Assembly (NCBI GenBank): GCA_932294295.1
Contig: OW028582.1
Location: forward strand, 6,071,515 to 6,135,514
Origin: Alitta virens
Lineage: Eukaryota; Annelida; Polychaeta; Phyllodocida; Nereididae
Length of the DNA stretch: 64,000 nt
Reading direction: 5' to 3'
Shown here: positions 1 to 12,652 of the stretch, piece by piece
How the letters are laid out: every line of letters starts with the position of its first letter
Position numbering within the stretch: the stretch's first letter is position 1
Notes under the pieces: model-generated
What the model saw: only the letters and a program-made list of their open reading frames with translations
The model's database searches: none
Told to the model about the DNA's origin: nothing
Position numbers and translations under genes: made by a program

Positions 1-1040
1 ACTAATTAGCTTTCAGTGTAAAGTGAACCACAGAGAGTAGCTGAATAAACTGAATATAATTAAATCTCTAAGTTCTTTTTACACGGGATCTGAACAATGT
101 GGGACCACTGCCCCGGCGCCCCCTGGTGTGATATGGTATCATCCAGCAAGCTGGCTGACGTCGGCCAAGGCTTTGGCGATCCTCAAATATTCTAGGCTCC
201 TGGTTAACATAGACACGTTCTATGCACTGATAGAATTACTACAGTCAGGTAACAATATTTTGTCCAAGTTTGAATTTAGATCTATATTCGTTACGAAATT
301 ATGGACATCACAACTGTTGAATCGATGACGTTGCTTAAGACTTGCTGATGTAGTCTCGTTCTGGACCATTGGTCAAAAAGCGATATTAAGTTGATCTTCC
401 ATAGGATTACATGTATTTTAGAAATTTTGGGACACTTCCGGTTCAGCATGATCACTGTGTAGCCTCATTTTGGAACCTCACTCTACGGGAAATGAGCAAA
501 TATGACAAGGGAAGTTATGGAAATTTAAAAAATACAAACAAACATATATATATATATACAAATATATATCACTTTATTTCTACAAAATTCTATGCATATC
601 ATTGCAAACACAAAGTATCAGGGTTAAACTTTAGGGAATGTTGTAAGCAACACAATTTCGAGTAATTGTTTTATATTTTCCATTGTTAAGAAAACTAATA
701 TGAATTAAATGTCAACATGAGGTATTCATTTGTACTAGTACCATAATTAAGATTTTTTAAGGCAAAATTTCATGCTTGTAGGTATAATAGTAGCTGAGAT
801 ATGGAGTTTTGGGAAAATATGAACTTTTCACATTTTTTCTTTATTGTAATAATTCTGTATATTAGAATATCATGACAAAGTGTCAAGCATATAGGTGCCG
901 TAGCGTCAGATCTCTGTTTCGGGAAACAAAATAAACTTTATTTTTAATTTTTTTACCCAAAACATAGCAGAAACATGTTAATGAGACAATCAAAAGGCAC
1001 AACTAGGCCATCAAGACTAACTAAAACCTAATTATATCAA
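1..1040. other. AT-rich intergenic stretch, no gene seen
   Basis: There is no coding signal; the open frames are short and have no recognisable motif. A short TA microsatellite lies near 545-560. The right part (about 700-1040) shares faint words with 19.5-19.8 kb and 49.0-49.2 kb, for example the phrase 'cacaactaggcca'. It may be an eroded extension of the large repeat that begins at about 1041. Confidence 0.6.
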
Positions 1041-4000
1041 CAAAGTAACAACAATACCTTCCGCAAATGTTTTTGCCGAGGGTAAAAGTACCATATTAAG
1101 TGATTTGTAGAAAACTTGAACCAAGGGGTCGTTCTGACCTGCAACTCCCTCTGCTGCCGGTTGAGGGCACTGTTTGCCTACAGCTAATTTCATAGACTAT
1201 TAGAAACCAATCTCCAAGACTTGGAATCTAAATGCCAGATGAAGTTATGTGAGTCCTGGACTCCCTTTGGTTGAGATACTGCCTTAACCAATGGGAGAAC
1301 TGGATTCACATGACTTCCTCTGGACTGCAGCTTCCATGTCTATGAGACTGGTTTCCAATTCTATGAAATTGGCTGGATTTACATGATGTCCTCTAAAATT
1401 TAGCTTCCAAGTCTATGACACCGATTGCCTGGTCGATGATATTGGCTGTTATGAAATTATGTTGTCGTCTTGTGTTTTGGATGAGCCAAGATTTCAAAAA
1501 ATTCATGTCTAGATATAAAAGAGGAGCACAGTTTAACTTGAATGTACAGTGAATAAAAACAACATTTTAAATGTTCACTATTGATTCAGAGACGCATGAT
1601 GTATGACCCCAGCTTAACTTCTACACTGAAAAAAATCCCACGAACATCCATTTAGAACTGAGTCTAGATCTCCAGCTAGAGTTCTTCTGTGAAGAATAAT
1701 ATTTCTCATCCGACAACTGTAGCCTTTCAGACCATTCGTATTCAGGTCAGATCTGAAGACCAATGCAACACTGCACCATTTATTACAATAGCCAGATGGC
1801 GTCTTTTGTGAGTAGCAGGATAGGAAACTTTCTCTCTTTTCTGGTACTTTCTTCTAATACCTAGGGGATTAATGCATGCTCTTATCATCCGCACACACAT
1901 CTAGTTGAATATGCCCTGGCCTTCGGACACAGCCCAGCACAGGGCCACAGGAATTACAGCTTCATGTTATTTATTGCAGACACCCAAAAGTAGGCCAGAT
2001 GACGTGTGACAAGTAAAGTAAGAAAAAATTTCAGGCAATGTGACTCATAAAGTATTTTATACTGACCAAGAAATAATATTTTTTATGTTCCGAATGCCAG
2101 TGACTAAATCTCCTTTGTATTATCTGTACAAAGACAAATGTCTGGGCTATAAAGCTTGACATTCATGGCATGTTAAAGGGTTGTTTGTCTCTCCCCTCTG
2201 CCTTTGTTGCTCGTGGCACTTCAATCACAGGCAAAGAGTCTAAAAGCCTCTCACTCGCCACTTTGTACATGGCATTATGGGGCCTGAGGAATTTTTGCTG
2301 GTCCCTCCTCTCAAGAGCTGCCACAGTCGTTGGTACAGGACCATCCATTCTCATGATCGAAGCAGCTCTGGAATGACCCATAGGACAAGCTTTCATGTGA
2401 ACTTGTCATTATGGGTAACCCATTGGAGATGCCATCACCTTGGCTGACTTTGGTCAGCAGATGTGCCGCACAGAGAAGTGTTGAGCTAGGTGGTATAATG
2501 TTAGTATTTAGGCACTAACATTTCTATTGCAAAATAACAACTGTAACTGTTGATTTAATGTATTTAAATCTTTACTTTTTAGTGACTTATAAATCCCTGT
2601 TGGATTTGATGTGTGTAAATAATTGTTAATGACGTCCACTACAACCACTATGGCAGATGAGTCGGTTAACAAAGATGACTTTAACGAAGAACTTCACATC
2701 TCAAATATTTATCCTATCTTGTCCTACAGTAAATACTTATCATAACGTTTATATTATTTTTTTCTAGTGATCTTACAAATACTGTTTTTTTTAAGGGGTA
2801 TATGAGTATTATGAAAATCAGAGGAAAATAGTTACTTACACTGATGTTAAATGCATGCAAAACATACTGTTTTTCTGCAGGGGATTGGGTGCTTTTTCAC
2901 TCAGATGAAAATGAAGCCTGCACTGTATTCAATGATAACTAAAACATTGGCTACGCTGCAACAAACCCCTTAACAAATTTCCACATGGCACATTTAAGCA
3001 TCACAAGCAAATGAATCAATATTAATACCAATTCTGATATTTTCTGGATCTGCCACTGATAGAGAAGCTATAGGTAAATTGATGCCTAACATCAGAGGAT
3101 AACCATTTGTGTATTGAACATAGAGAGAATACTCTAGCTCATCTTTCTTCATGTTGAAAAACCTCTATAATATGAGCCATCACACGTCTCTGTACTACAA
3201 ACTGTAAACGACGGCTGTGATAAGTCATTGGTTGTCTTACAAGGGGGCTGGGGTTGAAAGAGAGGCTGCAGAGCAGGCAGCAACACCAAAGTGAGAAATC
3301 AGATGAAAACTGAGCGAAAATGTGATAGAGATCATCAGCCACCTGGCCGCAGTCACGTTGCTAGAGTTTGTCTGCAAACTTTAGAAACTCGATGAAACAG
3401 ACAAATTTCCACCAATTGTGAAATCTAGCATGATGAACTGGTCAGATATTGCTTTCAAAGTGATTCATAATACGATGAAGTTAAGGATAAGTTGGTATGT
3501 AGAATTCATTTTAGTCTTTTTCATGCTTAAAAGTACTTCCTGATTACATATACCTCCATCCTTCAATTCTGGTTTGTAGGGATCACTGAGGCTCTGTATC
3601 TTCAAATCTAGAAAATGCTAAGTTCTGACAGCATGAGAATTTCATTTAAATGTACGAAGTTTCAGTGTTTCATTGATTCACCATCCCTCTCCACACTCAT
3701 CATCTTAATTAACACTGACATTACATAATTGACTATCTTTATACATCTGAAATGTCATTTCTTAAAAGTTTTGAAATTATCATGATCATCATATAATTTT
3801 TGAAATGTTGTTCATTTATTTATTAACTACAGTGTGGCCCTTGATAACTGCAGAATTTCTGCCTTAGAGGGCCACTCCCAAATGTATATATTTCAATGTG
3901 TGATATTTGAATAAAATGTTCTGAGTTCAGAAGCACTGGCATAAATACCTGGTATGATTGTAGCAAGACTCCGATGAGACCCCTCACTTGATATGCATCA

Positions 4001-4530
4001 TGCAGACAGCTAACAGGAGAATAAAAAAAAAGACTTATTCTGGCATTTTGTGATAAGTGAATGGTCTTAAAGGCACCAGCTTTACCTAAGATGGTTGGAC
4101 CTGGTATAAGATATTCTGATAAGATATTTCATTATCAAATTGAAAATGTTTTTTTTTATTTTTTTATATATTTCTTAGAATGCTCTGTTGTATTACCTTG
4201 AGGGTGTTATCTTCACCACTTGGTAATCATGTGCAAGTCTACTGAAATTTGCGGTCAATGTAATTTTTAATGATAAGCAAAATAATGCAAACTTTGAAGA
4301 GTTGAAGAGATGGCAGCACCTGTCAGTCACAGTGCACCATCTAACGGTTGGTGGCTGCATGTAGAACAACTTTTGAATATGTGTGCTCAATAAATGATAG
4401 CCTCAAGTACACCTCCTATTTAAGAAGGTCTAGCTACGCCACTGCCAAAGACAACACCAATGGACTCTTCCATGTTGGGAGATGCAGGTTAACTTTGGCA
4501 CCTTGCTTTTGCTTTGAAATCCAGAAATTT
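1041..4530 (+). repeat. Large dispersed repeat, copy A (inverted partner at 16.9-19.0 kb)
   Basis: Almost the whole of 16890-18995, read in reverse complement, aligns to this stretch at high identity. Long identical runs cover about 1740-2010 and 2090-2450. Copy A carries about 1.1 kb (roughly 3000-4140) that copy B lacks. The shared part includes a 77-codon frame (minus strand here), an 'AGATCTGA' region and a conserved end near the phrase 'tttgaaatccagaaa'. No terminal inverted repeats, RT or transposase motifs were recognised. It is either a non-autonomous element of unknown class or an inverted segmental duplication; fragments related to its outer end at 19.5, 47.4 and 49.1 kb favour a dispersed family. 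Confidence 0.75.
2163..2396 (-). CDS. Hypothetical 77-residue frame inside large repeat, copy A
   Basis: The frame starts with ATG and encodes 77 residues, beginning MKACPMGHSRAAS and ending KQPFNMP. The same frame, with the same start and stop, exists in the inverted copy (17770-18003). The two differ at 9 of 77 residues, which is roughly what unconstrained divergence would give, so the frame may simply survive by chance. It has no signal peptide, membrane segment or known motif. It could be an exon remnant of a former element protein. Confidence 0.25.
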   Translation of the reverse strand: MKACPMGHSRAASIMRMDGPVPTTVAALERRDQQKFLRPHNAMYKVASERLLDSLPVIEVPRATKAEGRDKQPFNMP

Positions 4531-5516
4531 ACGACATAAAATACTTTTAGAACATAAATTCAAGTCCCTTCCATCACTAAAGTGTATAATTGGTAAACTC
4601 AGCATTAAATCATTGTATAACACTAGCTTTTTCCACCTATGTAAACATGAGCCATGGTCATGTCATGTGATCAGGTCATGAATATTAATTACTGGCATAA
4701 AACAGACCCACTGATATATATTCCCATCCCATCGCAATGATAGCACTTTATAAGTATAAATATTTCTCAAAGGCAACAGGAATAAAAATGGTGGTGTCAA
4801 TTAGGAATTTCATAATTATACAATTAAAGCGACAATGATGAAATACAAGGCCTGCCGAAAGAATGGACTAGGTGGGGATAGCTAGGTAGAGAACACTTGG
4901 TTTTAGGGAGAGCTAGGTATAGCTAGACAATGTGCATTGCAAAGAGTTCTGTTTTGGCCGCTTTGGTTTAAGGTGTTCACTCACAACTTTTTACCATCTT
5001 TGTCATGAGGCTGCCCAAGACATTTAAGGGTAGCAGGTTATGGTAGGAGAAAAATGTTGTACAAAAGGTCAGGTCAGATGGCATGGTACATTCTTATTGA
5101 TACTATTTATAAGAAATTCATATAATAATATTTCTTAATAAAGCTATCGTCTGAATCACTGTTGTGCATGTAACACAGTGTATGTAAATCACATTCCAAT
5201 CACATGTTATTGTCTGTTATATATGTTCATAAATTACTAAAATTTCAACAATCAGGTATGCCGTATTTGATTGAAGCTTTTGGTTCTCCATGTCTCTTGT
5301 TTGGTTATAATGGTCTCGAGTTTTGTGCCATTGGCAACATTCTTTGATGATCTGTAATGGTCTTTATCATTTTTGCTGTTACAAAAATCAGCATCCCTAT
5401 GTATACACTGTGCTCAATTCCTCGGGGTTTACTGACAGACTGTTGCAAAGTTTGGCAAGAATTCTGCTATATTTCCATTATAACTGTGAAATTTTGCAGC
5501 AGCTTTTTAAATAAGT
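4531..5516. other. Intergenic stretch upstream of LINE-1, no gene seen
   Basis: This AT-rich sequence contains only short frames. The part just before 5517 may include the lost 5' untranslated region and N-terminus of the LINE, but no element boundary or target-site duplication could be identified. Confidence 0.55.
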
Positions 5517-6029
5517 TTGCCACATGTCTCTATTGTTCTGCACAATGGTTCTTATATAAATTCGAACACTCACGGAATCGCACAAGGGCTGAAAGACCGA
5601 GGATTGGATGCGTGTGGCTTCACCCTTCCTGGGGCTACCGTTACCCATATCGCATCAAGAGTTTGGCATGTGAAGCCCTCCAATGACCCCGATTGTGTAG
5701 TCCTCATGGCTGGGGATATTGAAGCAGCAAATGGTCTTCCGACTGAGGCCATCTGTGCTCGTTATGAACACTTGTTGAAGGAAACACGAAGAACATTCCC
5801 CTGGTCCCGCATTGTCCTCTCTGGCCTCCCTCAAACTGGTAACAATCTCAGACAGAACACTCTGCGCAAAGTCAACAGTTACCTTGAAGCTGTTGCAAGT
5901 GAGGAGAGGCTGGTAGAGTTTGTGTGCAATGCTAGAGCCAAACTTCGGGACAATATCCATCTGGCTCGTTCATCCCAGGACAGACTGTGCTTTAATGTTG
6001 CCTCTCTTGCTAAAAGGTTTTTTCATTAG
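5517..6029 (+). pseudogene. SGNH/GDSL-hydrolase-like N-terminal domain of LINE-1
   Basis: The 170-codon frame opens at a TTG, so the true N-terminus is lost or lies upstream. It resembles the SGNH-hydrolase (esterase-like) domain known in CR1-like LINE ORF1 proteins. The first block (SNTHGIAQGL) stands where GDS-N/T is expected but reads INSNTHG, so the nucleophile block is altered. The third block reads VLMAGDIEAANG, and the C-terminal block reads IHLARSSQDRLCFNVASL, which fits the family's D-x-x-H/HLxxxGQ region. The frame ends at a T-run (6018-6023). In the next frame the protein continues as SLDRFQWQTS and runs without a stop into the endonuclease, so ORF1 and ORF2 were probably one fused ORF. 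Confidence 0.75.
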
Positions 6030-6106
6030 ACAGGTTCCAGTGGCAAACCAGTTGTGCAACTGATAAATCAAACAATGAGTGTAACAATGGTATTAATGAA
6101 CAAATC

Positions 6107-9100
6107 TTGTCAAATGTTATTGATGTTCATGTGTATGATTCTGGTCTTGGTAGTGTAATGTTAGGAGATGGTGTGATGACTTCTGTTGCTAAACATTTTG
6201 ATATCCCTTTTGTTACTTCGGGTGAACACTCAGGCTCTAACTTAAACAATGTTAATCAATGTTCAGAAACCCAGATTCTAAATGATGATCATAACAATAA
6301 TCAGTGCACATCACTAAACAGTGGACAGGCTAGTACATATCAAACTCTAAAATTGCTATCTTGGAACATCCAGGGTATAGGTAAAAAATTTGAGATCTCA
6401 GAAATCACACAACTTGTTAAAAATAACGATATCATATTCTTGTCTGAAACCATGAAACTAGATAGCTTTCAAGCTAACATTGATGGGTACAAATATTTCC
6501 ATTGTCAAAGGAATTTTCAACACCCTAAAGCTAGAAGGCCATCAGGTGGCATTGCAGTACTGATAAAGAATGTGCTATGTACAACTAAAACTGTATCTAT
6601 TGTAAAAGCTAAAGAGCATGTAATCTGGTTAAAAATTTCAAGTAGCAATCAGTCAGAAATATATTTAGGTGGGCTGTACATACCCCCACAGGGAAGCACC
6701 ATCAACATTAATAGTAGTTATAGCAATGATATTTATAACCAGATTAGGGAAGACATTGCGTCATATCTTAACAAAACGCCATGTGTTGCAATCTTTGGTG
6801 ACTTCAACAGTAGAACTGGAACTTTGATCGATGTAGAACAAAATTTAAATGGGAAAAACTCTGATATTATTGCAGACCTAAACAATGCAGTGTCCCATGT
6901 CATTGGAGTTAATAATTTCTGGCCATGCCACGAAAGACTTTCAAAAGACAAAGTTGAAAATGCATATGGTAAAGAACTTCTAGATCTATGTAAAGTCAGC
7001 AATCTTAAAATTATGAATGGATATTACAATGCTGATCAAACCTGTGACTTTACATGCTATGCCCCGCTAGGTCAAAGTGTCGTAGATTATTTGCTATGTT
7101 CTAAGAGCATTTTCAACATCTTACAGTCAGATCATCGACCATTGAGATTTTGTTTGGACTTACCGGCGGTGAGGAAAATTAACATTTGTAACCCTAGACT
7201 GAGTGATAAATCAAAAAACTCAACATTCAAATATGTGTATGATAGGAACAAACTCAATGAATACATGGCTAACTATGACCTTGAAAGCTCTCAACAAACA
7301 CTCTTTTAACTAGGCTGTGATATTGAAAATAATGTTAATGCAGACATGCTAATTGATACAGTTTTCAAATACGTAACTGATAGCATACAGCCCACTTTTC
7401 AAAAAAAGAGACCCAGATCACATAATTGCACATTCCCAAATAACAAATGGTTTGATGATGAATGTAAAGAGTAAAGAAAGCTAGTTAACAATTTTGCAAA
7501 AAATAACGACTTATCAGTAGAAACCCATAAAAATGAATATAGTGATCTTTGCAAGGCTTATAAACAGACAATACAAAGGAAAAAGAGACATTTCGAACTA
7601 GTTAATAGAGAAAATCTGGAGAATCTTCTTTGCAGTAATCAAACAGAATATTGGAAATGCTGGAATAAACTGAAAAACTCTAGCCATAATCAAACGAATG
7701 AACCTGACCTAAATACATTTCATGAATACTTTCTACAACAGTCCCAACCCCCTCCTACTGAATACTTTGACAATGAACATATGAGATTGATTGTTAATAC
7801 TCTGCAAACATCATCCTATTCCTGTGACAACTCTTTAGCTACTCATATATGTGACAGTGTTATAACAGAGGAGGAAGTTATGATACACCTAAAGAAATTA
7901 AAATGCAATAAAGCCGCTGGAATTGATGGGATACCTGCTGAATTTTATAAGTGTGCAAGTAAGAAATTAGTAACACCATTTTGTGCTGTGTTTAACTACA
8001 TACTTGATCAAGGTGAATATCCTGCTCAGTGGTCAGAAGGACTAATTAAAGCTTTGCACAAAAAGGGAGACAAGTCTAATCCAGATAATTACAGAAAAAT
8101 CACAATAAATGTTGTCATGGGTAAAATCTTTGACACTATCTTAAACGCACGGCTTTACTATAAAAATGAGGTTCTTAATCTTGATGATCCTTGTCAGTTT
8201 GGGTTTACTCCAGGTGCGAGTACAACTGACTGCGTCTTTATCCTTGATACTGTTATTAGATACCAAAAGCAAAAACGTAAGCCTCTCTATCTCTGTTTCG
8301 TAGATTTCACTAAAGCATTTGACTACATCAATAGAAATGCTCTGTACTATAAACTTATGAATCAAAAGATAGGCAATAAAATGCTTAACATAATAATGAG
8401 CTTGTATGACAAAGCTAAAGCTAGAGTTAATAATTTAGGCAAAATTGGAGATCCAATTGATAGCCACTATGGTGTCTTGCAAGGTGGAATTCTCAGCCCC
8501 AAATTGTTTAATGAATTTCTATCTGACCTGCCTAATTATATGAATGAATTAGATGGTGTAGCACTTAATAGTCTGGTGCTCACACATATCTCATATGCTG
8601 ATGATATATTTCTAATAGCACATTCCGAAACATCTCTTCAAAACAGCATAAATTCCCCTCATGAATTCTGCAAAAAGTGGCATCTCATTGTTAATGTAGG
8701 AAAGACTAAAATAATGAAATATGGCAATACTCGGCAAAAGCAATTTTACTATGATACACAACTAATTGAAAACGTTGACACCTTTAAATATCTAGGACAT
8801 GTGTTAACTAACAAACGTAACATGCATGTAAAAATGACTGATTATCTTGTTACACAAGCCCAAAAAGCACTTTTTGCTTTGCAAAGTGACACTAAGCAGG
8901 CATTAGGATACATCACACCTAAACTTGCTCTAAAAATGTTTAACACATATATTTTACCAGTCCTTGAATATAATTGTGAACTATGGTCCAGTCACAAACC
9001 TGTTAATAACCTAGAAAAGGTACAGTTAGGATATCTGAAAAATATGCTGGGAGTTAGGAGACAGACCTCATCACAAGCAGTGTATAGTGAGACAGGCAGA

Positions 9101-9796
9101 TTCCCATTACATGTGCGGCAACAGTTCAGAATAATCAACTACTGGATTAAACTGGAAAAACTGCCAGCTAATAATATTCTTAAAAATTGTTTAAACGAGC
9201 AAAAAGAGATTAACACTTCTGGTAATAACGCTTGGGTTGCAAAAATTATTCATATACTCAATGAACATTATCCGCAAAGAGACCATTTAAGACTTGCTAA
9301 TAATGAGCTAGAATCCATTATTAAAACATTCAAATCTAAAATTTATGATAAATGTCAGGATACTATATTAGCTGAAATAAATGATTCCACGTTACAGCCA
9401 AAAGTTAGAACCTATAAACTCTTCAAGACTGATTATAGACTAGAACCTTATCTCTTATTAAACCTAAGCAGAAAAATGTATAATAAAATCGCCAGATTTA
9501 GAGTAAGCTCACATAATTTGCGTATTGAAACAGGTAGACATGAAAATCCTATATTGCCAGCAGCTGAGAGGCTATGCCTAAAATGCAGTATGCATGAAAT
9601 TGAAGATGAAAAACATTGTCTCATAGTATGTCCGCATAATAAACTTAGTCGTGAGGAACTCCTTAAAATAGCTAATGATTACATAGATAATTTTGAGCAA
9701 CTAAACAGTGAAGATAGATTTAAGACCATCATGAAATCAAAAGAGCCTGAGTTTCTAAAATCCCTTGGAAAATTTCTGGTAAATGTTGATGCCTAA
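6107..9796 (+). pseudogene. LINE-1 endonuclease-reverse transcriptase, two in-frame stops
   Basis: About 1,230 codons lie in one frame, interrupted by TAA at 7307-7309 and at 7472-7474. Counted from 6107, the endonuclease shows LLSWNIQG (about 83-90), FLSET (111-115), IFGDFNSRTG (229-238), VVDYLL and SDHRPL (341-346). These are the catalytic blocks of the APE-type nuclease that nicks target DNA. Counted from 7781, the RT shows DFTKAFD (175-181), GVLQGGILSP (231-240) and the active-site YADD (272-275). Near the end, CLKC and HCLIVC (about 9575-9640) form a probable zinc-binding motif. The product would reverse-transcribe its own RNA at the nicked target in the nucleus. The first stop falls right after the endonuclease, so no full protein can be made. 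Confidence 0.93.
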
Positions 9797-10208
9797 TAAA
9801 CGTTTGAGTCATCATCCATCGTCTGACATTAAACATGTTGACCATTCTGAGTCTCTGCATTATAAACATTTGTATACCATATCTTTGATCTTGTATATTT
9901 TTACATACATGTATATACGTTCCTTTTAATTACCTATGTGTTAGATCATTTGCTATGGATAATGCTGTATGATTTATATATATAGATATAACAAGATTGA
10001 ACTTCACATTTGAAAACTGTACATTATTATGTTGCTATTGTATTGTAACAAATCTTTAACGTAGCTGGAACCTAGTTTTATTTACTACTTTTCTATTATT
10101 CTTTAATTGTTATTGTATGTCATTTACTTTGTATTTTCTGTTTACATTATGACACATATGTCATGAATGACATGAAGCGGTCGAATAAAAGATATGTATA
10201 TATATAAC

Positions 10209-10450
10209 ATTAGGTCAACTAGCTGTTACACGTAGGGCCTTAATCTGCGATGGTCGACTGGCAGCATAAAAATAGGGCATGTAAGTTAATTTTGCAAAAA
10301 AACAACAGTTTTTTTTTTTTTTTTTTTAAGTAAAACTTCTACCTTTGGCCACTGTTCATTGAGCAATTAAGTCTCATTTTTTTAAAAAAGAAAACTGTCT
10401 TTTCAAAAAAAGAGATCATGTTTGCTTCAAAGACTTTTTAAGGTAATAAA
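10209..10450. other. Short spacer between LINE-1 and SINE, T-rich
   Basis: No gene is seen. It holds a poly-T run near 10309-10327 and short A-rich runs. Confidence 0.6.
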
Positions 10451-10750
10451 GATAGATAGATAGATAGATATGAGAAGTGCAGCCCTCTAAAGCAAGTTCT
10501 TGCTGCTATCGAGGGTTCATTGGTAAGGTGAGTGAGAGAGGAGATGTCCACCCATGTTACATATTTACCCCATGGATGAGATATTTTACTTGCCTCAGCA
10601 TAGACACTGAGTACAAGGAACCACCGATTTAACATCTCATCCATACGACATCCAGCTGGGATGATGCTCATGAAAATTTGCCAGGGCCTGGGATTGAACC
10701 CGGGTCCTTCAGAGGAGCAGGCGAGCGTATTACCACGAGACCAGCCAGCT
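10451..10750 (-). mobile_element. tRNA-derived SINE, family 1, copy a
   Basis: Read on the minus strand, the element starts with AGCTGGCTGGTCTCGTGGTA, a box-A-like region, and has the box B GGGTTCAATCCC at 10690-10701. These are the two internal RNA polymerase III promoter blocks of tRNA genes. A unique body of about 230 bp follows, and the element ends in an (ATCT)n tail at about 10451-10470. The second copy at 15.8 kb confirms a repeat family. It is not a functional tRNA: no acceptor stem closes around the boxes. Flanking duplications were not clear. Confidence 0.8.
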
Positions 10751-12597
10751 GCTAATGAATGCTCAGTCATACTGATTATTTATCTATTTATGTATCTAAG
10801 AACATATTTAAGACGGCCAAATTGCTCAGCTACAAATGTAGCCTAGTATGTGCTATGAAAATACATTCTGTGCAAACATTGTACTGCTTTTCTGGGATCA
10901 GGAACCTCAAAATGTACTCTAGTGGTAAGTATGTAAAATATTGAATAATGCAGATTTCCTTGTTCCCCCACTGGGCCTCTTGCTCCCCAAAAATCAGTCA
11001 GTTGTTCTGAGAAAAGTCACATGGCCTAATGATATGAGGGGAATGCGTGTAGCTTATATAATCAACATAAGTGGCATCACAAAAATAATTTATTTCATAA
11101 AAATGCTGGGAAGGTCACGTCCAGATGTAATTATCAAGGTCATCAATATGCCACAGAGAAATATCATTTAGACAGTTATGACTGCCTCAGAAAATGGAAG
11201 CTAAGAATAAAATTGAGGCAATATAGCCAGTGGTCGTTTGTGGGTCATTCCTCGACTAGCCAGTCTCCTGTCGGAAATTGGGAATTTAATATGCCCCATC
11301 CACAGGCCCCTCTCTCTCTGCAAATGCATGCAATGTCACTAAATATCATGGTGGGTGATATTCATCCACCTAAACTCTCAGGTTGTAAATCACCCAATGA
11401 AAGTCTTTGATTCACATGATGCCATCGGGAGTTTCGTTTTCACATCTATGAAATCTTCTGTAATAAACTGTGCATTGAGAGTGCTGCTGTGAGATCCATG
11501 GAATTTGCCAGCCTGAGAAACTGGAATGGTTTTACAGGCAATTAAGTATATCTACTTCATGGTAAAATTGTCAATTAGTTGTAACTTTTTTGATACAACT
11601 AGATTTGTTGTTATAGATATAACACTTACTGATGTTATATTCTCCATGCAATAATATGTTGATGGCCAACCAGCTTAACCAGAGGATTACGGTGTTATAT
11701 TGCATGGCAGAAGAATATTATTGGACAGCTGTTGAGTATTTGTGGACGGCTGCAGAGTATTTGAACCAAGTGGACAATATACTCTTTCTAGGATGAAACA
11801 AAAAACAAAAAGTTATATTAAACATAACTTTTCTCCCATCCCACCAAAACAGACTGCTCCCCACCCATGATTGTTATATTAATGTCATGGGTATTTAAAT
11901 TTATTTTTATTCTAAAAAAATTCTCTAAAATTTGTCATACAAATTTCCATGCCCATTTAACCTATTCCTTACTATAAACCAGAACTCATTCGAATGTGCA
12001 AAAAGATGAACAGACTGTTTGTTTCTCAGTTAACACAAACAAATAACATTTCTTGATTGTCAAAATTTATTGTATATGTAATTTCTTGTAAAAATATAGG
12101 ATTAAAGAGATGTATTGAATTAGACAGCAATGAATGTGCCCATACTTCATGTCATTTTCAGTTGTCTTCTATCATTGACCAATTTTTGTGTGATTTATAT
12201 TATTTCCGCCTTGTTTTCTCAAGTATTATGTTGTAGAAGACACATGAACCAGCATGATGTCACCTGCCACATAATGGGCGTTATTCCTATGGGAATATAT
12301 TCATGTATTCATCTTTTGTCATGTTGTGGTATTGCGCATGGTCTAAATAAATAGTTTCAAAATATTAGTTCAAAGACAACATATGAAATGTTGAAAGATG
12401 AGGAAAAAGTTGGACAAGGCCATCTCCTGTATGATACATCACCAGTACTTCTACAAACACAGCAAGCCATCTAATGACAGTCATAACCTGGAGAAAGATG
12501 GATAACCCAATGTCTGTATTCATTTTGGTGAATTAACTTCAAACCTTTTTCACTGAATGAGGAAGTGTATCCTTTCTGCTATAATATTGATAATCCT
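10751..12597. other. Intergenic, contains one member of a dispersed repeat pair
   Basis: No gene is seen. About 11215-11350 resembles 13985-14105 in the same orientation (shared phrases 'gccagtggtc', 'ctagccagtctc' and 'cccctc'), so both are probably members of an unnamed dispersed repeat. The rest is AT-rich with short random frames. Confidence 0.5.
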
Positions 12598-12601
12598 AGT
12601 A

Positions 12602-12604
12602 TTA

Positions 12605-12636
<32 letters not shown>

Positions 12637-12652
12637 ATAGTAGTTGTAGTAG
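12602..12652. repeat. (TAG)n trinucleotide microsatellite
   Basis: About 15 near-perfect tandem TAG units, with interruptions at the right end. Confidence 0.95.

Larger units (their letters stand above)
5517..10208 (+). mobile_element. LINE-1 of this window: APE-type non-LTR retrotransposon, near full length, inactive
   Basis: The order of domains is SGNH-hydrolase-like, apurinic-type endonuclease, reverse transcriptase, then a cysteine/histidine C-terminal motif, followed by about 400 bp of AT-rich 3' UTR. The 3' end is placed after 'gaataaaagatatg' and a TA-rich tail near 10190-10208. The coding part is broken by a frameshift in a T run near 6018-6023 and by two in-frame TAA codons (7307-7309 and 7472-7474). 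The 5' end is uncertain and no target-site duplication was found. A related but clearly different element lies at 61.0-62.5 kb on the minus strand. Confidence 0.9.

Noticed and set aside
10661..10770. A tRNA gene
   Set aside because: A and B boxes are present but there is no acceptor stem. The body and tail continue as a SINE with a second copy at 15.8 kb.
10438..10770. A 110-codon minus-strand frame
   Set aside because: It lies wholly within SINE family 1 and has no independent support.
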